From assembly GCA_037013495.1 (NCBI GenBank), contig CM072809.1, positions 7,511,001 through 7,575,000 on the forward strand: 64,000 nt of DNA, written 5' to 3'. The notes below the pieces were generated by a model. The model was given only the letters and a program-made list of their open reading frames with translations. It did no database searches and was not told the origin of the DNA. The position numbers and the translations under genes were made by a program. The stretch is from Hippophae tibetana. Its lineage: Eukaryota; Streptophyta; Magnoliopsida; Rosales; Elaeagnaceae. Shown in pieces: positions 40,056 to 50,860 of the stretch (position 1 is its first letter; every line of letters starts with the position of its first letter).

Positions 40056-41689
40056 ATCACTTTAATATTAAGAAAAACTAAAATTAAACAAAAGTATTTA
40101 AAAAACAATAATAAGCTTGAATAATAACACCACTTTCCGAATTCAAAATATGGGCTAAGTACATAATTTCACATATCAAATAGATATATTAATACACTAA
40201 TTAATTACCATAGTTGTTATTATCTATAAATCCTTGATTTAAAAAATGAAATAATTCAATTCTACACATATCTAAATCATTCCTCGTGTAGGATATCTTT
40301 TACGTGAATTGTGAAAAATAAAAAGCAAAACTTTAAATATATATAATGATTATTCACATTAGGCATTCTCCAAATTTTAGTAGATTTTTTTCTTAATTCT
40401 TAACATATTACACGTGATAAATAATAAATATATATATTACAAAGACTAATTTATCATATTTATTTCACAAATAAACATCCAAACAATCTTATAATTCATT
40501 ACATATTTTTATCATATAAAATACTATGCTTTTTAGTTTAGAATTAATTTTATATTCTAGCAAAGTTTTACTTATCAAAGACTCGTGATCTCGCTTAGGA
40601 TTATACACAATGTTTCTTATATAACGAAACACAAAAAATCATATTCACTTTTGTTGTCTTGATGTGTAATCTACATGCTATAAGTATTCTTAAAAATAGT
40701 GAAAATGCTATAAAATTCTTTTATATTAAGTAATTTGTTTTTTTATTACGTTAAATTAGAAATAGCATCATTCATGACTGAAAGATAATACTAAGCCGGA
40801 GAGCAATGAACAGTACCTTATCAGTTTGGTTTTTCGAAATCTCCAACTCCTAGGGAATATTTTCTACACAAAGATTCGCTTTTAAAGTATCTTCTCGTTT
40901 ATTTTGTACCATAATAATCAATTCTGAGACACTGCAATATGTGGGGGGACGCAAATTTATACTTCCATATCAAATAAATAACAAAGCTAGTGGTTTTACA
41001 GGATATTTACTAAACAGAGTTGCGTAAAGGCTGAGGAGAAATATGGCACAAAAACTATGTAAATTTAACCAAATCCACTAGATAACGTACATGACATGGT
41101 CAAAAAATGAGATTGAACGCTAACACTGAATATAAAGCGCTTGTTGTAGAGTATCGTTTCATAAACCATGTTAAGAAAGATGAAAACTGAAAATGACAGT
41201 TACATAATTTATGAAATAACGGTAATACTTTTTATTTAAATTCATTTCCAACAAAAACATATATAATGTAACCAATAAATGTTTTCAATTGCATCCTTGA
41301 AATGTTTTAACTTTTTGCTTATCAAACTCAAGTTGACAAATAACAGATATGTTCTCGATTCCTGACCAAGAAATTGGTCCACATAAAAACACCGACATGT
41401 GCTAGTGGTAACGGAGGTTGGTTGCTAAGAGAGAGAGAGTGCTTCTTTTGGCTGGTGAGGGAGGTTGGTGGCTACATTGACTAGGCGACAGGTGGCACTA
41501 TAGGTGGCTAGGCGTGAGAAAGATGTTGTGGCTACTTGGACCAGTGTTGTGCTACCTGCTTGGAACAGTGGATAATGGGGGCAAGATGAGGTGAGGCAAC
41601 AAAGGTTAAGGTGAGAGTTGGCGGTAGAGGCAAAGCAGGCGGTGACAATGACATATTTCGTTAGGATAATATAATTTGACTCATAAAAA
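40056..41689. other. Intergenic stretch without recognised gene
   Basis: Mostly AT-rich. A GC-richer patch at about 41400-41650, with GGTGGC/GTTGGTGGC phrases, has an open frame on the minus strand but no recognisable domain. Confidence 0.45.
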
Positions 41690-41906
41690 TTGTTAAGTCT
41701 CACATCTGTTAAGAGTAAGTACCAATGATGCTTTTAAGTCTGGACAACACTTTAACTCATTAGTTGGTTTTTGGGTTTAGAATTAGGCCTAAGTTTCTAA
41801 GTTAATATCACAGTTAAACTCTTGGCTTCTTCACCTTTCATCGGCCCTTGTGCCGTAAATTTGGACCGTTTCGTAAATGCGAACTCTAGTCGATGTGAAT
41901 GGAGGA
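41690..41906 (+). other. Possible LTR remnant of another element
   Basis: The phrase TAAGTCTCACATCTGTTAAG followed by CTTTAACTCATTAGTTGG and ending GTCGATGTGAATGGAGG resembles the widespread plant LTR/TRIM opening GTCCCACATCGG. It directly precedes the copia LTR at 41907. No matching partner was found. Confidence 0.3.
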
Positions 41907-42919
41907 TGTTAAGTCATATTTGATATTGTAATTCACTTGTACTACATTTGTATTATTTCACTTGTACTATACTTCTACTATTTCACTTGTACTACACTTA
42001 TACTATAATTACTATTTCACTTGTACTATACTTAGTATTTCACTTGTACTACACTTTTACTATATTTGTTACAACCCTATAAATAGGGTTCTTTACATAT
42101 ATTCTAAATCACATCAATATAACATTAAATCATTATTTCTTCTTATCTCTCTATACTCTTCACATGGTATCAAAGCCTCTCATATACCTCTAAAATTTCG
42201 CCTCTCTTCATCACAGCCAACCCGGCTCACCCTAACTCGGTTCACTCCAACCCGGCTCACCTCAACCTAGTTCCAGGCTTGTTTTCAACTCCTCTTTTCA
42301 TTTTTAAGGATATCTCTTTTATACTGTTTCTATATATTTGTTTTATATTTCCTCCATTATTTCGTTAAAATGGACCTAAATGATGTCCCAAAACCAATCT
42401 CTACCACCCTTGATGATACTAACTATCTAGTTTTGGCACAAGCAATGAAAAGTTTCTTGAAAGGACGCAAGCTATGACGTTTCATAACTGGTGATATCTC
42501 TATACCCATACAAGAAACCACTGAAAACAACTCCTTATTTGCTGACCGCCTTGAAGACTAGGAGAGTAAACATCATCAAATTATTATATGGTTTCGTAAC
42601 ACCACCTTACCCTCCATCCATGGTGAATTTGGGCGTTTTGATACTACCAAAGAAGTTTGAGAATTTCTTGAGGCTCGCTTCACTACAACAGATTTGGCCA
42701 ATCAATATCAACTTCTAACAACTCTTCATACCAAACGCCAAAGGGATGATCAAACCATTAACCAATTTCTCTCTGAAATGCATACTATTTGGGATCAACT
42801 CGCTCTCTCTGAACCAACTTGAACGAACAAGATTGATGCTGAGATGTTTACAACTTACCGTAATCACCAACGTCTTGTTATTTTTCTCATAGTTCTCTAT
42901 GTTCGATTTGAACTTGTAT
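41907..42919 (+). mobile_element. Ty1/copia 5' fragment (LTR and partial gag)
   Basis: The LTR, 41907-42164, starts TGTTAAGTC and ends CA. The primer-binding site TGGTATCAAAGCC follows from 42165. The LTR contains a minisatellite of TTTCACTTGTACTA phrases at about 41931-42065 and a CTATAAATAGGG promoter-like stretch near 42079. Downstream is a gag relic from about 42370 with LDDTNYLVL, DLANQYQLLTTLHT and TINQFLSEMHTIWDQL phrases of the UBN2 gag type. The rest of the element is missing, and a CACTA-type element begins exactly where the copia similarity stops. It is a fossil with several breaks. Confidence 0.8.
41931..42065. repeat. Minisatellite inside a copia LTR
   Basis: Five to six imperfect copies of a roughly 20-30 base unit built on TTTCACTTGTACTA plus CACTT(A/C)TACTA, located in the U3 part of the LTR, upstream of its TATA-like stretch. 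Confidence 0.8.
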
Positions 42920-43604
42920 CACTACTACAAAATTGGGCATTAAAGTCGGTTAAAAATCGACTTTAATTTTTTTTTAATTTATTCGTTTTCTATTATACTC
43001 AAATAAAAACTTGTATTCGAGTAGAAAAAAAATCTAAAATCAGTTTAGCAAATAGTTCAAATAATACAAATATTTGAAAAATAAAAAATTAATTAATAGT
43101 AGAAAAATTACAATGATTTTGTTCTATTTTATTCAAGATCATCATATTCTTCTCCTTATGTTATAATACAAACCTACATATATAATACAAAAATTTATAC
43201 ACATAATAACAGAAAAAAATTGAATAATAGAAGATCTAAAAGATTAGTTAAAGAGTAAGAAAACTCACTAACAGATGCTGGAAATGGTAGTCGTAGGTGG
43301 CCAGAAAATGAGAAAGAATGGAAGAGGTTTTCGATTTTTTAGAGTTTTACAACGCTGAAAATAGTTTCTGTCTGGGAAGAAAGAAGAGAAAAGAATTTAT
43401 CCACGTGTGTAGCGTCGATTCCACGTGTCAACCGACGTTATGTTACGTGGATATCATCGGTTCCACGTGCCAATCGACGCTACATCCTATGTGGATAGCG
43501 TCGGTTATATATCGAACCGACTTTAAATCAATTTAAAGTCGGTTTTTAGAAAGAAAAAAAACTAACTTTATGTATTGACTTACATACTCATTTTTGTAGT
43601 AATA
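42920..43604. mobile_element. Non-autonomous CACTA (En/Spm) element
   Basis: The left end reads CACTACTACAAAA (42920-42932). The right end reads TTTTGTAGTAATA (43592-43604), the reverse complement of the same terminus with two C-to-T type changes at its last bases. Both sides carry TAT (42917-42919 and 43605-43607), the expected 3-base duplication, although TAT is common here. Subterminal motifs repeat in both orientations: AAAGTCGGTT at 42951-42960, GCGTCGATT/AACCGACG at 43410-43438, ATCGACGCTAC near 43482, and GCGTCGGTT through AACCGACTTTAA at 43497-43530. At 685 bases it carries no transposase. Confidence 0.75.
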
Positions 43605-43607
43605 TAT

Positions 43608-45000
43608 CAAATAGTATCCTATCAAATTAATTATGTTTATAATATATAATATTACAATTTTAAGAATAGAAAAAAAATCGACTAGTTATACAATTCACAC
43701 ATGGTAATATTTAAAAAATTATAAAACATAATAACATTAAAATTTATAATAATAATAATATAGTAATATTGAATGGGATTTAATTAGATTTTGTTTAAAT
43801 TTAGATTAAATCACATCTAATTAAACGATATTTAAAATAAAATAGTAATTAATTTTTTTTAATAGTAAAAATAAAATACGTTCTTTTTATGATTTTTAAT
43901 TTTAAAAATATTGTTTTTGTTATTTTCAAAGTAAATCTTTTTGGTTATTATGCATGATATATCTATCAGCTAACAACTTGAAAAAAAAATGTTTGGAACT
44001 ATCTTATTTGTATAATAATAAAAACAGCATATAAATCTGACAAAGTTAAAGTAAAGAAGGGACAAAAAAACGAACATAATATATATATTTTTTCTGTTCT
44101 TTTCTGAATAACGAACGTAAAACTTAATCGGTTTTATTATTTGCTACAACAACTCCATTTTGCATACTTAAATACACTTTTTTAAAAATAAAATACATTT
44201 GCAAAGAATATATTATGTGCCTAGTTGGTTTATAAAAAAAAAAAGTTGCGTCACAATATTAGATTAAAAAATGTTATATTATTATTGATTTTTTTTTAAA
44301 AAAATCATATTAAATTTTACTTATTTTATTAAAGACGCATTTTAATAAATTTATAAAAATAATATTATTTTAATAAAAAATCATTAAATTTATATAATTT
44401 TTTTAATCATCATTTTTCATAACTAAGGAATAAATAGAATAATTTTCAATTTAATAGATTAAATAATGTAAATTATATAATCTAAAAGACTTATATAACA
44501 CATTATCTTATATAATAATATATAATTGATGTAATTTAACATATATTTAAAAATATAGATACTTATAAAAAATTATTGCATAAGAGTAAAATTCTTTTGG
44601 TTCGATAAACTCTTTTTATAAATTAATTTTTATTTTTAACTTTATATAAGTAATATAAATACATTGACATAAAAGATATTCTTTTTAATGTTCAAAAATA
44701 TCATGTATATATATTTTTAATATATTTTTTCTCAAAACTACCTAAAAGTAAATTTATATGAAAATTAAATCATATAAAAAATAAAGTATTATTTTTATTA
44801 TAAATTTTTTTGATATTCGATATTACGGTGATAAAAATTATTATTATAATAAAAATATTTTAAAATGATAATTTTATTTAATAATAATAAAAAATTATAA
44901 TTAATATTCAAAATAAAATAAATACTTTTGAATATTATACTTCCCCAAAAAAGTGTTTTTTTTTTGGAAAAAGAAATGAAGGATGAAGCAATCATCTATG
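43608..45000. other. AT-rich intergenic DNA
   Basis: No gene or structured element supported. Confidence 0.45.
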
Positions 45001-45003
45001 CAA

Positions 45004-45022
45004 CGTCAGCACATGTGCGTCA
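45004..45022 (-). promoter_or_regulatory. as-1-like pair of TGACG motifs
   Basis: CGTCA at 45004-45008 and 45018-45022 (TGACG twice on the minus strand, same orientation, 9 bases between them) lies about 530 bases upstream of NIMIN-like gene B. The classic as-1 element has two TGACG cores 7 bases apart and binds TGA bZIP factors. The spacing here is close but not identical. Function is inferred. Confidence 0.4.
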
Positions 45023-45475
45023 TTGTACATCTTCAATATTCCGTTTACTGTTTCCCTCGACAGTAACCTTGCATCTGCCTAACACTCATTACTCATTTAC
45101 TAGAGTCATCGGTTATATCATGTTTTAGGATATTATTTTTTATTAATTAAATTATTTTTAATTTGTTATTTATTTTTTAAAAAAATTATATTAATCTTAA
45201 ATTTTATCTATATAAATTATTAATTATTATATATATTTTAAAAATAATAATTAATTTTTTTTATGTAAAAAAAATATTTTGATTATCGAGTATAAAGTGA
45301 AAAGCCACTTTAAATTATTATCGTACAATAAATATTGTTCCGATTCGGCGTTACTTATTATCAATTAATTTTTTTTATCTCATGTATTTATTGTTTTTTT
45401 TTAAATTACAACTTTAATTAACACATTATCACGTACCTACTTATAAAATAAAACAAAAAACAAAGACCGTAACCG

Positions 45476-45492
45476 TGACGTTTTTATATAAA
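45476..45492 (+). promoter_or_regulatory. TGACG motif and TATA box of NIMIN-like gene B
   Basis: TGACG (45476-45480) is followed four bases later by TATATAAA (45485-45492), 63 bases before the ATG at 45556. The TATA box is well placed for a short leader of about 30-35 bases. Confidence 0.65.
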
Positions 45493-45555
45493 ACTTAAAG
45501 AGGCATCTATCATTCTAAGCAATACGGAAGTAACCGAGAAACTTCCTACGCACTG

Positions 45556-45936
45556 ATGGAGAGTACAAGAAAAAAGAGAAAGCTCAGCCAAGTCAGTGGG
45601 AACGAAGAAGAAGAAGAAGAAGAAGAAAGTGAGGATCAGAAACTCGAAAAGTTCTGCCAACTTGTCAAAAGCATTAGAGAGTCTCAACGGCGCATGACGT
45701 TGAAGAGTAATACTCGGTTAGAGGAAAGCATCAAGGTTGAACAAGGACCGAATACTAACACTTGGAAGCCATCGTTTGAGATCGAAGACTTCATCGAAGT
45801 AAAGGGTCATGATTCTCATCATGTTTCAATATTGGCAGCTGTGGCAGCCACTGGTGATTCTTCTCAAACTATTAATGTTGGAACTGAGAAAGAAGAGAGT
45901 GACAACGAAGGCTTAGATCTTAGGCTTTCTTTATAG
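45556..45936 (+). CDS. NIMIN2-like NPR1-interacting protein, gene B
   Basis: Single-exon gene, 126 residues. Seen in order: a basic RKKRK patch at 5-9 that could serve nuclear import; a Glu run at 17-24 encoded by a GAA repeat; LEKFCQLVKSIRESQRRM at 30-47; WKPSFEIEDFIEV at 70-82 with the NIMIN EDF motif; and a C-terminal LDLRLSL (120-126), a canonical LxLxL EAR motif that recruits TOPLESS-type co-repressors. Proteins of this layout bind NPR1 and dampen salicylic-acid-induced defence genes. The promoter has a good TATA box with an adjacent TGACG and an upstream as-1-like pair, consistent with salicylic-acid induction reported for NIMIN genes. The open frame starts at the first ATG, 63 bases after the TATA. 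Gene A at 32864 is the diverged paralogue. Confidence 0.85.
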   Translation: MESTRKKRKLSQVSGNEEEEEEEESEDQKLEKFCQLVKSIRESQRRMTLKSNTRLEESIKVEQGPNTNTWKPSFEIEDFIEVKGHDSHHVSILAAVAATGDSSQTINVGTEKEESDNEGLDLRLSL

Positions 45937-48900
45937 TTTGTTACCTTCAAATGAACCTAGCTACCTGCTTTTCATATCTTTATCAGTAAGTGTGACATTT
46001 TTAATTAATAATATATTTACTCAAAATTGTTGATTATATTTGTCAATTACTGTTGCACACAGATGCAAATAATTAATTATATATATCAAACTGTAACAAT
46101 AATAGAAAAAATTATTATAGAATCATGTCAAGTTTTTTAAAATTACAAAAAAACATAATTTAGGTTTCAAAAATATATAATATCTTCTCATAAATTTCAT
46201 AATTTTTATTAATTTTATTCCAAAAAAATTCTTTAAAAAATTAAGAAATAATAATAATAAAGAGTATAGTTATTATTTTCGAAAGGTATATGATCTTTTT
46301 GTTATTTTAAAAAATATGAAGGAAATCATTCGTAATTTACCCTGATAATATATAACAAAAGCCAATACTATCCAACATTTATGCGGTTTGATAAAATTTC
46401 AGTTACTTTTTTTTTTTTTTTTTTTGAAGAAAAAATTTCAGTTACATCTTAGTTTGAAAAATACACTCTTAGTTTGTATTAGAGCTAGGCATTTAAAAAA
46501 AAGAAAGAAAGAAAGAAGTTTAGGCCTATTACAAGAGTCCAAGAATGAATATTTTGCCTGATAATTACCCCAATATATAATAATAATAATAATGAAGCTT
46601 TGCTAACCGTACCCATGTATCTTGTGCTTTTAATTTTTTGATAAACCATGTTTTAAGCTTAGTACTTACAAGTTTATTATTTCAAAGTAGAATTTCAGTA
46701 AAATTATAACAAATCCATATTTTAAATTTTTTTCTTAAAAATAAAATAAAATTCAGGATCAAACTTTTTTTCCTTTCTCCCTTCCTTCCTTCGAAAAAGA
46801 ATTTAGCTTTAGTTGAAGTCTCTCTTAATTTGAATTCTAGCTATGTAACAAGATATATCACAAAAGGGATGCAGATTATATCTGTAGGAAACATTGTACT
46901 AAATAAACAAGTTTTGAACAATATAAATTATAAATATTAAATTTACTTAATTGAAATAAACTATAAATTTTCAATAAAATAAATAAATAAAATATTAAAA
47001 TTGAGTTTTGATATTAAACATAAAGATTATTAATTTTTCACCACACAGTGTGTTTGAAAATAAGTGAAAAAATATATCTCAACATAAAATTATCAATAAC
47101 AATATTTGAATACTATCAAATATTACTAAGCTAAACTCTTTTGTACTCTTTCTCTGTGACACTGAAACCTAAAGCCATAAAGAAAAATTTCATTAAGAGA
47201 ACAAATTTGATGGAAAATTTGGGAAAGAATGAGCTGTAAAATAGAATATATAAACATTGAAGTGTAACTATTAGAAACCAAAGTTCATAAAACTAATGGC
47301 ATTCATTAGTTATTAATTTATAAAAAAATTTATGGTGTAGCTCTCATAAGAAAGCAAATTTTATATAAAATATTTATGTCTGTTAGTTTTTTCATATGTG
47401 ATAAACATAAATAATTAAAATCTAAAACTTAATGTCTTATTCATTTTAATATCATTTTGAACATACATATGTATGATTTTATATAAAGCATTTCATGTGT
47501 GTGAAACATAAATAATCATATTTTTTCATCTTAATAAATAAATTTTAAAAGAAATTTTCACTAATATTTTTTCATATAAATATATGATTTTAAAACCCTT
47601 GCAGAGAAGAACTTAAATTAATCACGATAATACATTTATACCAAGTAAATCATATTTAAAATAATGTCTCAAAATAACATTTAACCATGGACTAAAATAC
47701 CAATTTTCCAACAATAACTTTTGACATTTTCTAATTAAAGAAGCTACAATTTTATTTTATTTTTTGAAATAAAAAATTTATTTTCATTGAAATTAATTAC
47801 ATATATACATATAAGGGACAAATATATTACAAAACGAGCATTTAAAGGGATCCTTCTATTAATATTTTTCTTTTCTTTTTTTACTTTTTATTTATAACTA
47901 ATTGCTAAGAGAATTGTGTTTATGTCTAACAAATTTATTGATTTTATGTGTATGGCCTCTAATATATCATTATCTCGAGAAAAATAATAATATTAAATTG
48001 GTATAAATTTATGCAAAATTAGATTTATCGTAAAAAAAATTAATTATCTTATAGTATAATAGTATATGTTATATGTAAGCATTAAAAGTATAAATTTAAA
48101 CATAGATAATGCTATATATGGGTAGGTATATTGTGAAAAAAAAAACAAAAGGAAGAAGATAAAGATGAAAAAATAATGCAACTTGTGGTTCGATATATGT
48201 GGAGAGATGTCGACTCTTGGTAGGTAAGAACGTACTACAAAGGAATAGAAGACGCCTTTGAAGTTAACAGCGAAATCTGAAAATATAGATATCAAATTAA
48301 TGCTCAAATATTAATTAGTTGCATTTTCATATGACAAAAAAATATTGCAACTTATATGGGTAGGTATATGGATCGATGCATTTTCTTGAAAATAATAAAA
48401 GAATTCAACTTATGTGGGTATCAATATCACATTTTTAAAATTATTAAGGCCTATTATTTATTCATACACCTACTCATATAAGCTTTTTTATTTTTATTTT
48501 TAGAGAATATGGTTCATATAAGCTTTTTATTTTTTTATTTTTAGAGAATATGGTTATAACGGTTCCACTTGTGTACATATATATATATATATATGAGCAA
48601 CATTAAAAGTAGGACATTGGATGACCATAAGTTCAATATACATTTGTATATTTTATAAATAAATAAAAATTAAATTTTTTTAAATAAATAAACAAACTAT
48701 TTGCAACACATAATTATTTTCATTAAACGGTGCTTAAAGCTACCTCATTTTAACATCCACATAAAATATATATTATTATATATAAGACAATTAATTTTCA
48801 TTCAAAATTTTTTTAAAAAAAATAGTTTGGGTTAAAAAAATATAAGTGAAATATATATCTAAATTTTGATTTTTTGAAGTCTTATACAATACTGTCTATC

Positions 48901-49380
48901 TTTCGGAATCTTAGAATTAACAGTACAAGTAGAGCCTAATTTGGGTTTAGCGATCTTGTTACTGTGGGTTTTTCGTTATTTTCAACATCTTAAATACCTA
49001 AACATATATTAATAAATAAGGCATATAACAACTTCATACTATTTGTGATTCCTAAAATGGTGAAAGTCTGACGTGTGCCATTCTATTTGTTAATAGTAAA
49101 ATATTAGTGGACCTCCACAGTCAAGTTGCAAAGTGTAAGCCCTACCAACGACAAAAGTCTGTACTAACTCATGAAGAAAAAAGAGAGACAAAAGTCTGTA
49201 CTATTAGACATACTAATTCAAAATTCAAAATTCATCCTCAATCAAAGCATTTTACAGGAGCCCGCCTGCAAAAAGTCAATATATATTATTGAGGAAAATG
49301 TAACTAATTTAGGTTAGATTATTTATACGGATTAATATTTTAAGATATAAATATTTCATTTAATTTTATAAAAAGTTTAA
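45937..49380. other. Intergenic DNA
   Basis: No gene supported. Contains an (AAAG)-type run near 46496-46517 and a 40-base tandem duplication at 48475-48555. Confidence 0.45.
48475..48555. repeat. Tandem duplication, 40-41 bp unit
   Basis: Two adjacent copies, 48475-48514 and 48515-48555, each start CATATAAGCTTTTT and end AGAGAATATGGTT. Confidence 0.85.
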
Positions 49381-49384
49381 TTAA

Positions 49385-50860
49385 TAATAAATTATATTAT
49401 TTTAATAATTTTTATTATTATTGTTAAATATTTAATATAATTTTACTTTTATTATTGTTAAATATTTATATTTTAATCTATCTTCGTTAAAATAATAATA
49501 TTTTAAATAAAAATTATTAAAATAATATAATTTATATATATTTAATATTTTTTACAAAAATTAAAAAAGTAGTTGGTACAATTTGATTTATATTATATTT
49601 ACCATGTCATAAAACATATTACAATTTGGGATGACGTCGTCCTTTGTTTCGTCACCGTCGACTTCTCCGAACTTATCTGTCAAGTTGTAAATAAAATATC
49701 TACTTCAAAAAGATATAAGTTCGAACTTATTTAAAATATTTTTTGGATTTGATTTGAAATGGCTTGAGTGCTATATCATATTAATATTTTTCGACTAAAT
49801 ATCAAATTATATTAAATTAAAATATCCATCAAATTAATTAATTTATTCCATTCTACTCTTTAATGCATCAAGATTTAGACAACCCATGTAATATAGTAAA
49901 TTAGCATAATATTCTTGACAATAATTTACTTGGCGATGTGCAAACTACTCTCAAATATAATAATATGAAAAACATATTTATTATATATTTGAGATAAATA
50001 ACTTTTTAATATATTAATTTTTTGAGTTTGAGAAAACAATAACAAAGTTTTTTTAAAATTCATTGTCTTAATTAATAATAAATTATAATTTTTTTATTAT
50101 TAAAATATACGTAATTAAAACAAATTTTTAATAATAATAAAATCATGATGTAAAAACAAATTCAAAATATTTATTATTTTATTTTAATGTTTTATTAAAA
50201 ATTAAAATATTTATCTAAATAATTTTTTATTTAATTTTTTTTATTAATAATTTTTCTTAAAATATTTAATATAAATTTTAATTTTACTTTTATTTTTATT
50301 AAATATTTATATTTGATAAAATAATAATATTTTAAATAAAAATTATTTAGATAATATAATTTATATTTATTTAATATTTTTTACAAAAATTAAAAAATTA
50401 GTTGGTACAACAAACTTAGAGAGACTTCTACACAAGTCACCTTATATTATATTACATATCATAAAACATATTACAATTTGGGATGACGTCATCCTTTGTT
50501 TCGTCACTTTTGACTTGTCCGAACTTATCTGTCAAATTGTAAATAAAATGTCTACTTCAAAAAGATATAAGTTCGAACTCATTTAAAATAATTTTTTGGA
50601 TTTGATTTGAAATGGCTTGAGTGCTATATCATATTAATATTTTTCTCTAATTTTTGACTAAATATCAAATTATATTAAATTAAAATATCATCAAATTAAT
50701 TAATTTATCCTAATGCATCAAGAATTAGAAAAACATGTAATATAGTAAATTAGTATAATATTCTTACAATAATTTAGTTTCTTAACGTGAAAACTACTCT
50801 CAAATAGAATAATATGAAAAACATACTTATTATATATTTGAGATGAATAACTTTTTTAAT
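49385..50860 (+). repeat. Direct duplication of about 640 bp with bZIP-type palindromes
   Basis: Copy 1 (about 49385-50010) and copy 2 (about 50215-50860) are similar direct repeats offset by about 830 bases. Shared landmarks include AGTTGGTACA (49571 and 50400), ACAATTTGGGATGACGTC, CCTTTGTTTCGTCAC, AGATATAAGTTCGAACT and ATTTGAAATGGCTTGAGTGC. Each contains a near-perfect GGATGACGTCATCC palindrome (49629-49642 with one mismatch, 50481-50494 perfect). There is no open frame. The two copies could be LTR-like or a local segmental duplication. Confidence 0.8.

Noticed and set aside
41425-41703. 92-residue minus-strand open frame rich in Ser/Thr/Ala
   Set aside because: No recognisable domain and adjacent to LTR-like sequence; more likely repeat-derived.
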